Part shown: positions 8,730 through 20,100 of the stretch, in pieces
Layout of the letters: each line of letters starts with the position of its first letter
How positions within the stretch are numbered: the first letter of the stretch is position 1
Assembly: GCA_023450615.1 (NCBI GenBank)
Contig: JAEXGT010000101.1
Location: 1 to 64,000 of the forward strand
Reading direction: 5' to 3'
From: Pseudomonadota bacterium
Lineage (GTDB): Bacteria > Pseudomonadota > Alphaproteobacteria > Rhizobiales > Beijerinckiaceae
Length of the DNA stretch: 64,000 bases
Position numbers and translations under genes: made by a program
Notes under the pieces: generated by a model
The model's database searches: none
What the model was told of the DNA's origin: nothing
What the model saw: the letters and a program-made list of their open reading frames with translations, nothing else

Positions 8730-9134
8730 TTGAATACGATTGTGACGGCTCCAGCCGTGGCGGGCGCACCCCGCCTGCTCCTGCGTCTCGAAGGTTTGGC
8801 GCTCTTCATCCTCGGCACCTGGGCCTTTGCCCAGACCGGTCAGTCCTGGTGGCTCTATGCCATCCTGTTCTTCAGCCCCGACCTGAGCTTTATCGCTTAT
8901 GCGGCAGGGCCGAAGACGGGCGCCGGGGCCTATAATGCCACCCACACCACCCTCGGGCCTGCGATTCTGGCCGGCATCGGGCTCTTTCTGAATGCTCCTC
9001 TGATCCTTGGGATCGCCGCCATCTGGGCGGCGCATATCGGCTTCGACCGCGTGGTGGGATACGGATTGAAATACGGCACCGCTTTCAGCGACACTCATCT
9101 CGGCCGCATCGGCCGCAACACGGCGGATGCCTGA
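8730..9134 (+). CDS. DUF4260 family membrane protein
   Basis: The 134-residue protein has about four hydrophobic segments (residues 15-33, 38-55, 68-82, 86-105) and the conserved-looking blocks SPDLSFIAYAAG and HIGFDRVVGYGLKY, which match DUF4260. Function is unknown. It starts with TTG three bases after the second yejA stop, preceded by GAGGATAAGG, and its TGA overlaps the ATG of the permease gene by one base, so it is translated as part of the transporter operon. Either it assists the transporter or it is a passenger; nothing in the sequence decides. Confidence 0.75.
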   Translation: MNTIVTAPAVAGAPRLLLRLEGLALFILGTWAFAQTGQSWWLYAILFFSPDLSFIAYAAGPKTGAGAYNATHTTLGPAILAGIGLFLNAPLILGIAAIWAAHIGFDRVVGYGLKYGTAFSDTHLGRIGRNTADA

Positions 9135-10246
9135 TGCTGGCCTATATCACGCGCCGCATTCTTCTCATGATTCCGACGATCCTCGGAATCATGCTCATCT
9201 CCTTCGTGCTCGTGCAGTTCGCTCCCGGCGGCCCCGTGGAGCGCATCATCGCGCAATTGCAGGGACAGGATTCGGGTGCGACCTCGCGCATTTCCGGCGG
9301 GGGCGGCGACATCTCCGGAGGAGGCCAGGGCGGAAGCGTCGGCGCGGGCGATGCATCCACATCGCGCTATCGCGGCGCGCAGGGGCTCGATCCGCAATTC
9401 ATCAAGCAGCTGGAGGCGCAGTTCGGCTTCGACAAGCCTGCCCCTGAGCGCTTCTTCAAGATGCTGTGGGATTATGCGCGCTTCGATTTCGGAAAAAGCT
9501 ATTTTCGCGACATCTCCGTGCTGGAACTGATCAAGGAGAAACTGCCGGTCTCGGTCAGCCTTGGCTTATGGATGACGCTTCTGTCCTATGCCATTTCGAT
9601 ACCGCTCGGCATCAGAAAGGCGATCCGTGACGGATCGTCCTTCGACATCTGGACCTCGGCCATCGTCATCATCGGCTATGCGATTCCGGGCTTCCTGTTC
9701 GCAATCCTGCTCATCGTGCTCTTTGCGGGCGGATCGTTCTGGCAGTTCTTCCCCTTGCGCGGCCTGACGTCCGAGAACTGGGCCTTCATGCCGTGGTATA
9801 TGCAGATCGCCGATTACTTCTGGCATCTGGTGCTGCCGATCACCGCCATGGCGCTCGGCGCCTTCGCCACTTCGACGCTTCTCACGAAGAACTCCTTCCT
9901 CGACGAGATCCGCAAACAATACGTGCTCACCGCGCGCATGAAGGGACTCTCCGAACGGCAGGTGCTTTACGGCCACGTGTTCCGCAATGCCATGCTGATC
10001 GTGATCGCAGGCTTTCCGGGCGCCTTCATCAGCGCCTTCTTCGCGGGCTCGCTCCTCATCGAGACGATCTTCTCCCTCGATGGTCTCGGGCTTCTCTCCT
10101 TCGAATCCATCGTGAACCGCGACTATCCGGTGGTGTTCGCCAATCTCTACATCTTCTCCCTGCTGGGACTGGTGGTGAACCTGCTCTCCGACCTCACCTA
10201 TACCTGGATCGATCCGCGCATCGATTTCGAGACCCGGGAGGCGTGA
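9134..10246 (+). CDS. yejB: Peptide ABC transporter permease, YejB type
   Basis: The 370-residue inner-membrane permease has an N-terminal helix (ITRRILLMIPTILGIMLIS), a long periplasmic loop, and five further helices. The coupling-helix EAA-type region is YVLTARMKGLSERQVLYGHV near 258-277. The periplasmic loop holds an unusual Gly/Ser-rich stretch at about residues 49-75 (SGGGGDISGGGQGGSVG). It would pair with YejE to form the channel. Confidence 0.92.
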   Translation: MLAYITRRILLMIPTILGIMLISFVLVQFAPGGPVERIIAQLQGQDSGATSRISGGGGDISGGGQGGSVGAGDASTSRYRGAQGLDPQFIKQLEAQFGFDKPAPERFFKMLWDYARFDFGKSYFRDISVLELIKEKLPVSVSLGLWMTLLSYAISIPLGIRKAIRDGSSFDIWTSAIVIIGYAIPGFLFAILLIVLFAGGSFWQFFPLRGLTSENWAFMPWYMQIADYFWHLVLPITAMALGAFATSTLLTKNSFLDEIRKQYVLTARMKGLSERQVLYGHVFRNAMLIVIAGFPGAFISAFFAGSLLIETIFSLDGLGLLSFESIVNRDYPVVFANLYIFSLLGLVVNLLSDLTYTWIDPRIDFETREA

Positions 10247-10284
10247 ATGATGGAATCCCTTCACGCTGTCAGCTTCACCACACA

Positions 10285-10394
10285 GCCTCATCCTGAGGAG
10301 CGGGCCTGCTCGCGTCTCGAAGGACGGGGCGTCTGCAGTGCCCTCTGGATGCCTCCTTCGAGGCGCCGCTACGCGGCTCCTCAGGATGAGGGCG
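10285..10394. repeat. Inverted pair of family A repeats between yejB and yejE
   Basis: CCTCATCCTGAGGAGC opens and GCTCCTCAGGATGAGG closes the block, with CGTCTCGAAGGA and TCCTTCGAGGCG inside, so two family A units face each other and could fold into one long hairpin. It interrupts an otherwise tightly packed transporter operon. It occupies most of the 188-base gap, with a fresh ribosome site (AGGGAGGTG) before yejE. Confidence 0.75.
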
Positions 10395-10434
10395 GAGGAT
10401 GGAATAGCCATAATAAGAGCAAGGGAGGTGTGAG

Positions 10435-11594
10435 ATGAACGAGAACGTTCCCATCGCCTCCCCGGCTGCCGCACCCGTCGCGCCGCCGCTGCCTCGCCAG
10501 GGCTTCATCAAGCTCTCGCCCCTCAACCAGCGGCGGTTTGCGAATTTCAAGGCGAACCGGCGCGGCTACTGGTCGTTCTGGATCTTCACGATCCTGTTCG
10601 TCCTGAGCCTGTTTGCGGAACTCCTCGCCAACGACAAGCCGATCCTTGCCTATTACAAGGGCGAGTTGCTCTATCCCGCCTTCGTGAATTACCCCGAGGA
10701 GAAATTCGGCGGCTTCCTGGCACAGACCGATTATCGCGATCCCGTCATCTCCAAGGAGATTGAGGAGCATGGCTGGCTTCTCTGGGCGCCGATCCGCTTC
10801 TCCTACAACACGCATAATCTCGACCTTCCCGTTCCCGCGCCCGCGCCGCCCACATGGATGCTCACCGACGCGCAATGCCGCCTTGTCGCGGAGCGCACGG
10901 GCGGCACCGGCTGCAACGACATCGAGTGGAACTGGCTCGGCACCGACGACCAGGGCCGCGACGTGGTGGCGCGCCTGATCTACGGCTTCCGCATCTCCGT
11001 TCTGTTCGGCCTGACCCTCGCCGGCATCTCGTCCATCATCGGCATTCTCGCAGGCGCGGTGCAGGGCTATTACGGCGGCTGGGTCGATCTCATCGCGCAG
11101 CGCTTCATCGAGATCTGGACCGCCATTCCCTCGCTCTATCTGCTCATCATCATCTCGGCGATCATCACGCCGAGTTTCTTCGTGCTGCTCGGCATCCTTC
11201 TGCTCTTCTCCTGGGTGTCTCTGGTGGGCGTGGTGCGCGCCGAGTTCCTGCGCGCGCGAAACTTCGAGTATGTGCGCGCCGCGCGTGCCCTGGGACTTTC
11301 GAACGCCACCATCATGTTCAAGCATCTGTTGCCCAACGCCATGGTGGCGACGCTCACCTTCATGCCGTTCATCATCAACGGCTCGATCACGACGCTCACC
11401 TCTCTCGACTTCCTCGGCTTCGGCCTGCCGCCCGGCTCGCCTTCGCTGGGCGAGCTGCTGGCGCAGGGCAAGGCCAACCTTCAGGCTCCGTGGCTCGGCC
11501 TTTCTGGCTTCTTCGTGATCGCCCTCATGCTCAGCCTCCTCATCTTCATCGGCGAAGCGGTGCGTGACGCCTTCGATCCGAGAAAGACGTTTCG

Positions 11595-11598
<4 letters not shown>
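10435..11598 (+). CDS. yejE: Peptide ABC transporter permease, YejE type
   Basis: The 387-residue protein is the second permease of the Yej complex. A long cytoplasmic/periplasmic N-terminal part precedes the first helix at about 40-60, as usual for YejE. The coupling region EYVRAARALGLSNATIMFKH near 279-298 contacts the ATPase. AGGGAGGTG seven bases upstream gives independent translation initiation after the repeat block. Its end overlaps yejF by four bases. Confidence 0.93.
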
Positions 11599-13223
<1,625 letters not shown>

Positions 13224-13235
13224 CCGATCGAGGTC

Positions 13236-14249
13236 ATGCCCGCGCACCCTCATCATCCCGCAGGCCATTCACATCATGGACATCGCCATGAGGTGAGTCA
13301 CGGCCGCGCGTTCCTGATCGGCATTACCCTCAATCTTGCCTTCGTCGCCATTGAGGCGGGATACGGCTTCTTTGCGGGTTCCATGGCGCTCCTGTCGGAT
13401 GCGGGCCATAACCTGAGCGACGTGCTGGGGCTTGCCATCGCCTGGGGCGCGACAATCCTCGCAAAGCGCGCGCCGAATGAGCACTACACCTATGGCCTGC
13501 GCTCAAGCTCCATTCTCGCGGCGCTCCTCAATGCCCTCCTGCTCATGGTGGCCGTGGGCGGCATCGTGTGGGAATCCGTGCAGCGCCTGATCGAGCCCAC
13601 GCCTGTGCTGGCCGGCACCATGATGATCGTCGCCGGCATCGGCATCGTGGTGAACGGTTTCACCGCTTTCCTGTTCATGGGCGGCCACAACGACATCAAC
13701 ATTCGCGGCGCCTTCCTGCACATGGTGGCCGATGCCGCCGTGTCGCTCGGCGTCGTGCTCGGAGGCCTCGCCATTCTCTGGACGGGTGCCGACTGGATCG
13801 ACCTGGTGCTCAGCCTCGTCATCGCCGCCGTGATCGTGTGGGGGATATGGGGACTGTTCAGGCAATCGCTCCGTCTCTCGCTGCATGGCGTGCCGGAGGG
13901 AATTGCAATGGCGGACGTGAGAGCGGCCCTTGCCAGGCGCCCAGGCGTCGCCCATGTGCATCATCTGCATGTGTGGGCCATCAGCACCACGGAAACGGCC
14001 CTGACGGCACATCTCGTCATTCCGGGCGGCCATCCCGGCGACGGCTTTCTCGCCGAAACCCTGCGGGGGCTGCGGGAGCGTTTCGGCATCGACCATGCGA
14101 CCCTGCAGATCGAGATTCATGCGCCGGAACACCCGGATTACGGCGAATGCCCCCTTGATCAACGCGATCATGATCACGACCATTCTCACGAGGGGCACAG
14201 CCAAGATGGTCACTCCCATAGGCGTGACACATCGCATCTTTCGCCGTAA
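13236..14249 (+). CDS. Cation diffusion facilitator, zinc type
   Basis: This 337-residue inner-membrane exporter has six predicted helices. HNLSD in helix 2 and HMVAD in helix 5 supply the HxxxD pairs typical of zinc-type CDF proteins. Histidine-rich tails sit at both ends (residues 4-23 and about 313-333), likely metal-buffering. A cytoplasmic domain of about 90 residues follows helix 6. It would move Zn2+ (possibly Co2+ or Cd2+) out of the cytoplasm by proton exchange. It starts 12 bases after yejF and 42 bases before deoB, with no visible metal-responsive regulator nearby. Confidence 0.92.
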   Translation: MPAHPHHPAGHSHHGHRHEVSHGRAFLIGITLNLAFVAIEAGYGFFAGSMALLSDAGHNLSDVLGLAIAWGATILAKRAPNEHYTYGLRSSSILAALLNALLLMVAVGGIVWESVQRLIEPTPVLAGTMMIVAGIGIVVNGFTAFLFMGGHNDINIRGAFLHMVADAAVSLGVVLGGLAILWTGADWIDLVLSLVIAAVIVWGIWGLFRQSLRLSLHGVPEGIAMADVRAALARRPGVAHVHHLHVWAISTTETALTAHLVIPGGHPGDGFLAETLRGLRERFGIDHATLQIEIHAPEHPDYGECPLDQRDHDHDHSHEGHSQDGHSHRRDTSHLSP

Positions 14250-14291
14250 TGCCGTATCAGTCGCCTCTCTGACGGCTTGAAGGACCCCAAT

Positions 14292-15512
14292 ATGGCACGT
14301 GCTCTCCTCATCGTTCTCGATTCTGTCGGCATCGGCGGGGCCGAAGATGCTGATTCCTATGGGGATGTGGGCGCCGATACGGTCGGGCACATCGCCGAAG
14401 CCTGCGCCGAGGGGCGCGGGGATCAGCCCGGCCTGCGCCAGGGACCGCTCCATCTGCCGCATCTGGCGGCCCTGGGCCTGGGACTCGCCTGCGAGGCTTC
14501 CACGGGCCGCCTGCCGCCGAACCTCGCGCCTACGGGCGCCCTGAAAGGCGCCTGGGGCTACGGCGTCGAGACCTCAAAGGGCAAGGATACACCCTCCGGC
14601 CATTGGGAGATCGCCGGCGTTCCGGTGGCGTTCGATTGGGGCTATTTCCCCAACACAGTTCCAGCCTTTCCGGAAAAGCTCACGCAGGCGCTGATCGAGC
14701 GCGCGAAGCTCCCGGGCATCCTCGGCGACAAGCATGCCTCGGGCACCGCCATCATCGATGAGTTCGCGGTCGAGCATCTGAAGACCGGCAAGCCGATCTG
14801 CTACACCTCCGTCGACAGCGTGCTTCAGATTGCGGCGCATGAAGAGACGTTCGGGCTGGAACGGCTCTACGAAGTCTGCCGGATCGCGCGTGAACTCTGC
14901 GACGAATACAAGATCGGCCGCGTGATCGCGCGGCCCTTCCAGGGCAGTCCTGAGACAGGCTTCAAGCGCACGGGCAACCGCAAGGATTTCGCGACGCCAC
15001 CGCCGTCAGACACCATTCTCGACACGCTGGCGAAAGCTGGCCGCGCTATCGTGACCGTCGGCAAGATCGGCGACATCTTCGCCCATCGCAGTACCGGCCA
15101 AGAAGTGAAGCCCAACGGCAACGATGCCTGCCTGTCTGCTGCCATCGATGCCATGAGGACGCTGCCCGATGGCGGCTTCGTGTTTGCGAACCTTGTCGAT
15201 TTCGACAGCGAGTTCGGCCATCGCCGCGACATTCCAGGCTATGCGGCGGCGTTGGAGGCTTTCGACAGGCGCGTGCCGGAAATCGAGGCCGCGCTGCAAG
15301 AGGGCGACATCGTCATCGTCACCGCCGATCACGGCAACGACCCCTCCTGGCAGGGCACCGACCATACCCGTGAACACGTGCCGATCCTCTGCTTCGGCCC
15401 CGGCGTGAAGCCCGGCAGCATCGGGCGGCGGGAAAGCTTCGCCGATATCGGGGCGAGCGTTCTGGCTCATGTGGGCGTAGCCAACCCCGGCAAGGGGAAG
15501 GCATGGGTTTGA
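14292..15512 (+). CDS. deoB: Phosphopentomutase
   Basis: The 406-residue enzyme interconverts ribose (or deoxyribose) 1-phosphate and 5-phosphate, linking nucleoside phosphorolysis to the pentose phosphate pathway. It belongs to the alkaline phosphatase superfamily: the N-terminal metal site is LDSVGIGGAEDAD, and the C-terminal site is TADHGNDPS with GTDHTREHVP. The ATG at 14292, with GAAGGA ten bases before it, is preferred over an in-frame TTG at 14277. It opens the nucleoside island and serves the products of PunA, DeoA and DeoC encoded further right. Confidence 0.95.
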   Translation: MARALLIVLDSVGIGGAEDADSYGDVGADTVGHIAEACAEGRGDQPGLRQGPLHLPHLAALGLGLACEASTGRLPPNLAPTGALKGAWGYGVETSKGKDTPSGHWEIAGVPVAFDWGYFPNTVPAFPEKLTQALIERAKLPGILGDKHASGTAIIDEFAVEHLKTGKPICYTSVDSVLQIAAHEETFGLERLYEVCRIARELCDEYKIGRVIARPFQGSPETGFKRTGNRKDFATPPPSDTILDTLAKAGRAIVTVGKIGDIFAHRSTGQEVKPNGNDACLSAAIDAMRTLPDGGFVFANLVDFDSEFGHRRDIPGYAAALEAFDRRVPEIEAALQEGDIVIVTADHGNDPSWQGTDHTREHVPILCFGPGVKPGSIGRRESFADIGASVLAHVGVANPGKGKAWV

Positions 15513-15520
15513 AGCACCAT

Positions 15521-15624
15521 TGTCATTCCGGGGCCGCGTAGCGGAGCCCGGAACCCATAAACACCATCAGTGCAAATCTTCGCTCTGTCAGTGGTTATGG
15601 GTCCCCGCCTTCGCGGGGATGACA
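15521..15624. repeat. Composite palindromic repeat, families B/C
   Basis: TGTCATTCCGGGGCCGC at the left and CGCGGGGATGACA at the right pair as ends; ACCCATAAACACC and GGTTATGGGTCCCCGCC pair inside. It resembles the block at 117-264. It takes up a third of the 330-base gap between deoB and the URC1-like gene. The remainder holds a small palindrome at 15807-15819 (GGGAA-GTC-TTCCC), an unused-looking AAGGAGG at 15783, and no convincing gene. Confidence 0.7.
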
Positions 15625-15842
15625 GTGTTGAGGCTCTCGCGCCCTCTCGTCTCTCCGATACCGGATCGGCTGATGCCGTTCGGGATGAAGCCTTGACCAT
15701 AGGGGCATCCGCCACGCTGCCGCACCCTTCGCTTGAGCCGTTGACGGCAACGCAACTTTGGCTCAGTCTTCCATAGATCGTAAGGAGGCTTTCCTGGCGA
15801 TCGTTGGGGAAGTCTTCCCGTTCTCGCGTGGAAGATCATTCA

Positions 15843-17105
<1,263 letters not shown>

Positions 17106-17192
17106 CCTTCTCCACAACCGGCTGCGCTTGAAGGTGCGAGCAAGATCAAGACTATGCTATCGCTCTTCCATTGAAGAGCAGCGGAGCCCTAT

Positions 17193-18446
17193 GTGACGGA
17201 CCAGCCGAATTCTTCCCCCGAGACCCAAGCCGCCCGCAAGCTCCTGAATGCTGCGGCGGTGCGCGAGCGGTCTCACCAGCTTCTGCAAGCCGGGCTTGAG
17301 GGCCGTCTGCACCATTTCACTGTGGATATGAGCCACCTGGAAGCCTGCGCCGACGAGGTGGTCAAAACCATCCGCGAGGCCTATCCGGCGCTCGACATTC
17401 CTTTCCATGCCCGCTGGCGGCATTTCGCGGCCGGGGGCCACGACCGCTGGGATGCGGTGATGCACGGCGCTCCCTGGACGAATACCGGCGAGATGGCCCG
17501 CGCGGCCTTCGACCTCGCCATCGTCTCCGTGCTGCTCGATGCGGGAGCGGGCCCGCAATGGCGCTATCAGGAAGGCCGCACGGACGAGACCTATACCCGT
17601 TCCGAGGGGCTGGCGGTCGCGAGCTTCGACATGTTCGTGGGCGGCGCTTTCTCGTCGAGGCCGGACGACCCCTTCCGCGTCGATGCGGATGTGCTCATGG
17701 CCCTGACGGCGGAAGATCTGGCCGAGGGCTTCCAAGTCTCCGGGAGCAATCCGCTCGTGGGCCTGGAGGGCCGCGCCGCGCTCCTGAACCGCCTGGGCCG
17801 CGTGGTGGCCACCAACCCGGACATTTTCGGGCAGGTGGACGATCCCCGCCCCGGCGGCCTTGTCGATGTGATCGCAGCGACCGCCGAGGGAGACGCCATC
17901 AGGGCGACCGCGATCCTCGAAGCGCTCCTGACCTATCTCGGCCCCATCTGGCCGGGACGCATCACCCTGGGCGGCGTCGATCTGGGCGACACCTGGCGTC
18001 ATCCGCTGGTGGAGGCGCCGGACGCGACAAAGGGGCTCATCCCCTTCCACAAGCTCTCACAATGGCTCTCCTACTCGCTCATCGAGCCCCTGGAATGGGC
18101 CGGCTATAGGGTGACCGACGTCAACGGCCTCACCGGCCTGCCTGAATACCGCAATGGCGGCCTCTTCCTCGATACCGGCGTGATCGCCCTGAAGAACCCG
18201 GAGGACGCCAAAACGGCACATGCGGTGGATTCCCTCCTCGTCGTGGAGTGGCGGGCCTTGACGGTTGCCCTTTTGGACCGCATTGCCGATCCCATCCGCG
18301 CCCGGCTCGGGTTTACCGCCGAGGACTTTCCTCTCGCGAAGGCGCTCGAAGGCGGCACCTGGGCAACGGGGCGCAGACTAGCCAAGGAGAAGCGCGGCGA
18401 CGGCTCGCCGCCTCTCAGCGTGATCAGTGACGGAACGGTTTTTTGA
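17193..18446 (+). CDS. urc4: DUF1688 (URC4/Urg3 family) protein
   Basis: The 417-residue protein matches the DUF1688 family, which includes yeast Urc4, required with Urc1 for growth on uracil. Recognisable blocks are HARWRHFAAGGHDRW near residues 70-84, GSNPLVGLEGRAALL, and LPEYRNGGLFLDTGV near 313-327. No known cofactor motif or signal peptide is visible, so it is probably a soluble cytoplasmic enzyme of unknown chemistry. It starts with GTG at 17193 after CGGAG; the overlapping ATG at 17191 is followed directly by TGA. It lies 87 bases after the URC1-like gene and runs almost directly into upp. Confidence 0.85.
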   Translation: MTDQPNSSPETQAARKLLNAAAVRERSHQLLQAGLEGRLHHFTVDMSHLEACADEVVKTIREAYPALDIPFHARWRHFAAGGHDRWDAVMHGAPWTNTGEMARAAFDLAIVSVLLDAGAGPQWRYQEGRTDETYTRSEGLAVASFDMFVGGAFSSRPDDPFRVDADVLMALTAEDLAEGFQVSGSNPLVGLEGRAALLNRLGRVVATNPDIFGQVDDPRPGGLVDVIAATAEGDAIRATAILEALLTYLGPIWPGRITLGGVDLGDTWRHPLVEAPDATKGLIPFHKLSQWLSYSLIEPLEWAGYRVTDVNGLTGLPEYRNGGLFLDTGVIALKNPEDAKTAHAVDSLLVVEWRALTVALLDRIADPIRARLGFTAEDFPLAKALEGGTWATGRRLAKEKRGDGSPPLSVISDGTVF

Positions 18447-18481
18447 GGATTCAGCCTATGACGACCCAGGGAGAGAAAAGC

Positions 18482-19111
18482 ATGCAAGGCGTAACGGTGG
18501 TCGATCATCCGCTGGTTCAGCACAAGCTGACCCTGATGCGCGACAAGGAGCGCTCCACGAAGGGCTTCCGCCAGCTCCTCAACGAAATCGGCATGCTGCT
18601 CTGCTACGAGGTCACCCGCGATCTCCCCATGGAGCGCATCGAGATCGAGACGCCGATGACGAAAATGGAAGGCGCGCAGATCGCCGGCAAGAAGCTGGTC
18701 TTCGCCCCCATCCTGCGCGCAGGCGTCGGTTTCCTCGACGGCATGCTCACCCTCGTTCCCGCGGCGCGCGTGGCGCATATCGGCCTCTACCGCGATCCGG
18801 AATCGCTCCAGGCGGTCGAATATTATTTCAAGGCCCCATCCGATCTCGCCGACCGCATGGTGCTGGTGCTCGACCCGATGCTCGCCACCGCGAACTCGGC
18901 GGTTGCCGCCATCGAGCGCCTGAAGGAGCGCGGCGCGAAGGATCTCCGCTTCGTGTGTCTTCTGGCCGCACCTGAGGGCATCGAGCGCCTGCGTAGCGCG
19001 CATCCCGACGTGCATATCTGGACCGCGTCGATCGACGAGAAGCTCAACGACCACGGCTATATCGTGCCGGGTCTGGGCGATGCGGGCGACCGCATGTATG
19101 GAACGCGCTAA
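18482..19111 (+). CDS. upp: Uracil phosphoribosyltransferase
   Basis: The 209-residue enzyme joins uracil and PRPP to give UMP. The PRPP-binding motif is LVLDPMLATANSAV near residues 128-141, and the C-terminal uracil-binding part has YIVPGLGDAGDR. The ATG at 18482 has AGGGAGAG six bases upstream and gives the usual family length; in-frame ATG 18458 and TTG 18443 are alternatives. In the yeast URC route the corresponding enzyme (Urc6) is the entry step, so location after the URC1 and URC4 genes suggests a catabolic as well as salvage role. Confidence 0.94.
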   Translation: MQGVTVVDHPLVQHKLTLMRDKERSTKGFRQLLNEIGMLLCYEVTRDLPMERIEIETPMTKMEGAQIAGKKLVFAPILRAGVGFLDGMLTLVPAARVAHIGLYRDPESLQAVEYYFKAPSDLADRMVLVLDPMLATANSAVAAIERLKERGAKDLRFVCLLAAPEGIERLRSAHPDVHIWTASIDEKLNDHGYIVPGLGDAGDRMYGTR

Positions 19112-19129
19112 CAGGAATGCTGTTAGCGC
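19105..19129. repeat. Perfect 10-bp inverted repeat at the upp stop codon
   Basis: GCGCTAACAG and CTGTTAGCGC are separated by GAATG and overlap the upp TAA. No T-run follows, so it may be an mRNA 3' hairpin, a weak terminator or an operator for the next gene. Confidence 0.55.
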
Positions 19130-19158
19130 TGTGATACGTCACAGGATGGATTAGCACC

Positions 19159-20070
19159 TTGCGCTTCATCGTCGCCGACTGGGGAACGACCCGCTTCCGT
19201 GGCTATCTGATCGAGAACGAGACCATTCTCGATCAGGTCTCTTCGGACGAGGGCGTATCCGCCTTGCAAAAAGGCCAGCATCGGGACGTATTCGTCAAAC
19301 ATTGCGGGCGCTGGCTCGATGCGGAGCCGAACGCGCCCGTTCTGCTCGTCGGCATGGTCGGCAGCCGCGAGGGATGGGTCGAAGCGCCCTACGCCACCTG
19401 CCCCGCCGGCGTGACGGAAATCGCGCAAGCTCTCATTGCCGTCGAGATCGGCAACGGACGCAAGGGCTACATCATCCCCGGCCTGTTCTGCGAGCCCGCT
19501 CCAGGCGCCGCCGACGTGATGCGCGGCGAGGAGACGCTGGTGCTGGGCACCGGCGTCGAAAACGGCATCATCTGTTCCGCCGGCACGCATCCCAAATGGA
19601 TTCTCGTGCGCGAGGGACGCATCGAACGTTTCGCCACCTACATGACCGGCGAAATGTATGCGCTGCTGCTCGAGCATTCCATGATCGGACGGCCCGCAAC
19701 CGAGCCCGCCGACCAGAAGGGCTTCGACATGGGCCTCGATGCGGCACAACGCAATGGCGGCGCGGATGGCGCGGCCCGCGTTGGGCTGCTGCATCTCCTG
19801 TTCTGCGCCCGCGCCGCCGTCGTCTCCGGACGCATGGCGAGCAACCTGCTCGCGCCCTATCTCTCCGGCCTTCTCACGGGCGACGAGATCAACGGCGCGC
19901 TCGCGCAGTTCGGACGCCCCTCCTCCGTCACCATTCTCGCCGGTCACGCCCGCGCCGATCTTTACGTGCACGCGTTAGCGCGCCTCGGCATCAAGGCGGA
20001 AATGAAAGTTCCCCAGCAAGCCCTGCTTGCGGGTCTGGCGCGCATCGTGCGCCAGCATTCCCAGAGCTGA
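19159..20070 (+). CDS. dgoK: 2-dehydro-3-deoxygalactonokinase
   Basis: The 303-residue protein matches DgoK, which phosphorylates 2-keto-3-deoxygalactonate in the De Ley-Doudoroff galactose route. It starts with the kinase signature VADWGTTRFRGYLI (residues 5-18) and has GMVGSREGWVEAPY, then LAGHARADLY near the C-terminus. It begins at TTG after AGGATGGA. No dgoA aldolase or dgoD dehydratase is adjacent, which is unusual because dgoK normally neighbours dgoA; the partner may lie elsewhere, or the enzyme may act on another sugar acid in this nucleoside setting. Confidence 0.85.
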   Translation: MRFIVADWGTTRFRGYLIENETILDQVSSDEGVSALQKGQHRDVFVKHCGRWLDAEPNAPVLLVGMVGSREGWVEAPYATCPAGVTEIAQALIAVEIGNGRKGYIIPGLFCEPAPGAADVMRGEETLVLGTGVENGIICSAGTHPKWILVREGRIERFATYMTGEMYALLLEHSMIGRPATEPADQKGFDMGLDAAQRNGGADGAARVGLLHLLFCARAAVVSGRMASNLLAPYLSGLLTGDEINGALAQFGRPSSVTILAGHARADLYVHALARLGIKAEMKVPQQALLAGLARIVRQHSQS

Positions 20071-20100
20071 ACGCTCATCCAATCCCTCAGGTCAAAACAA

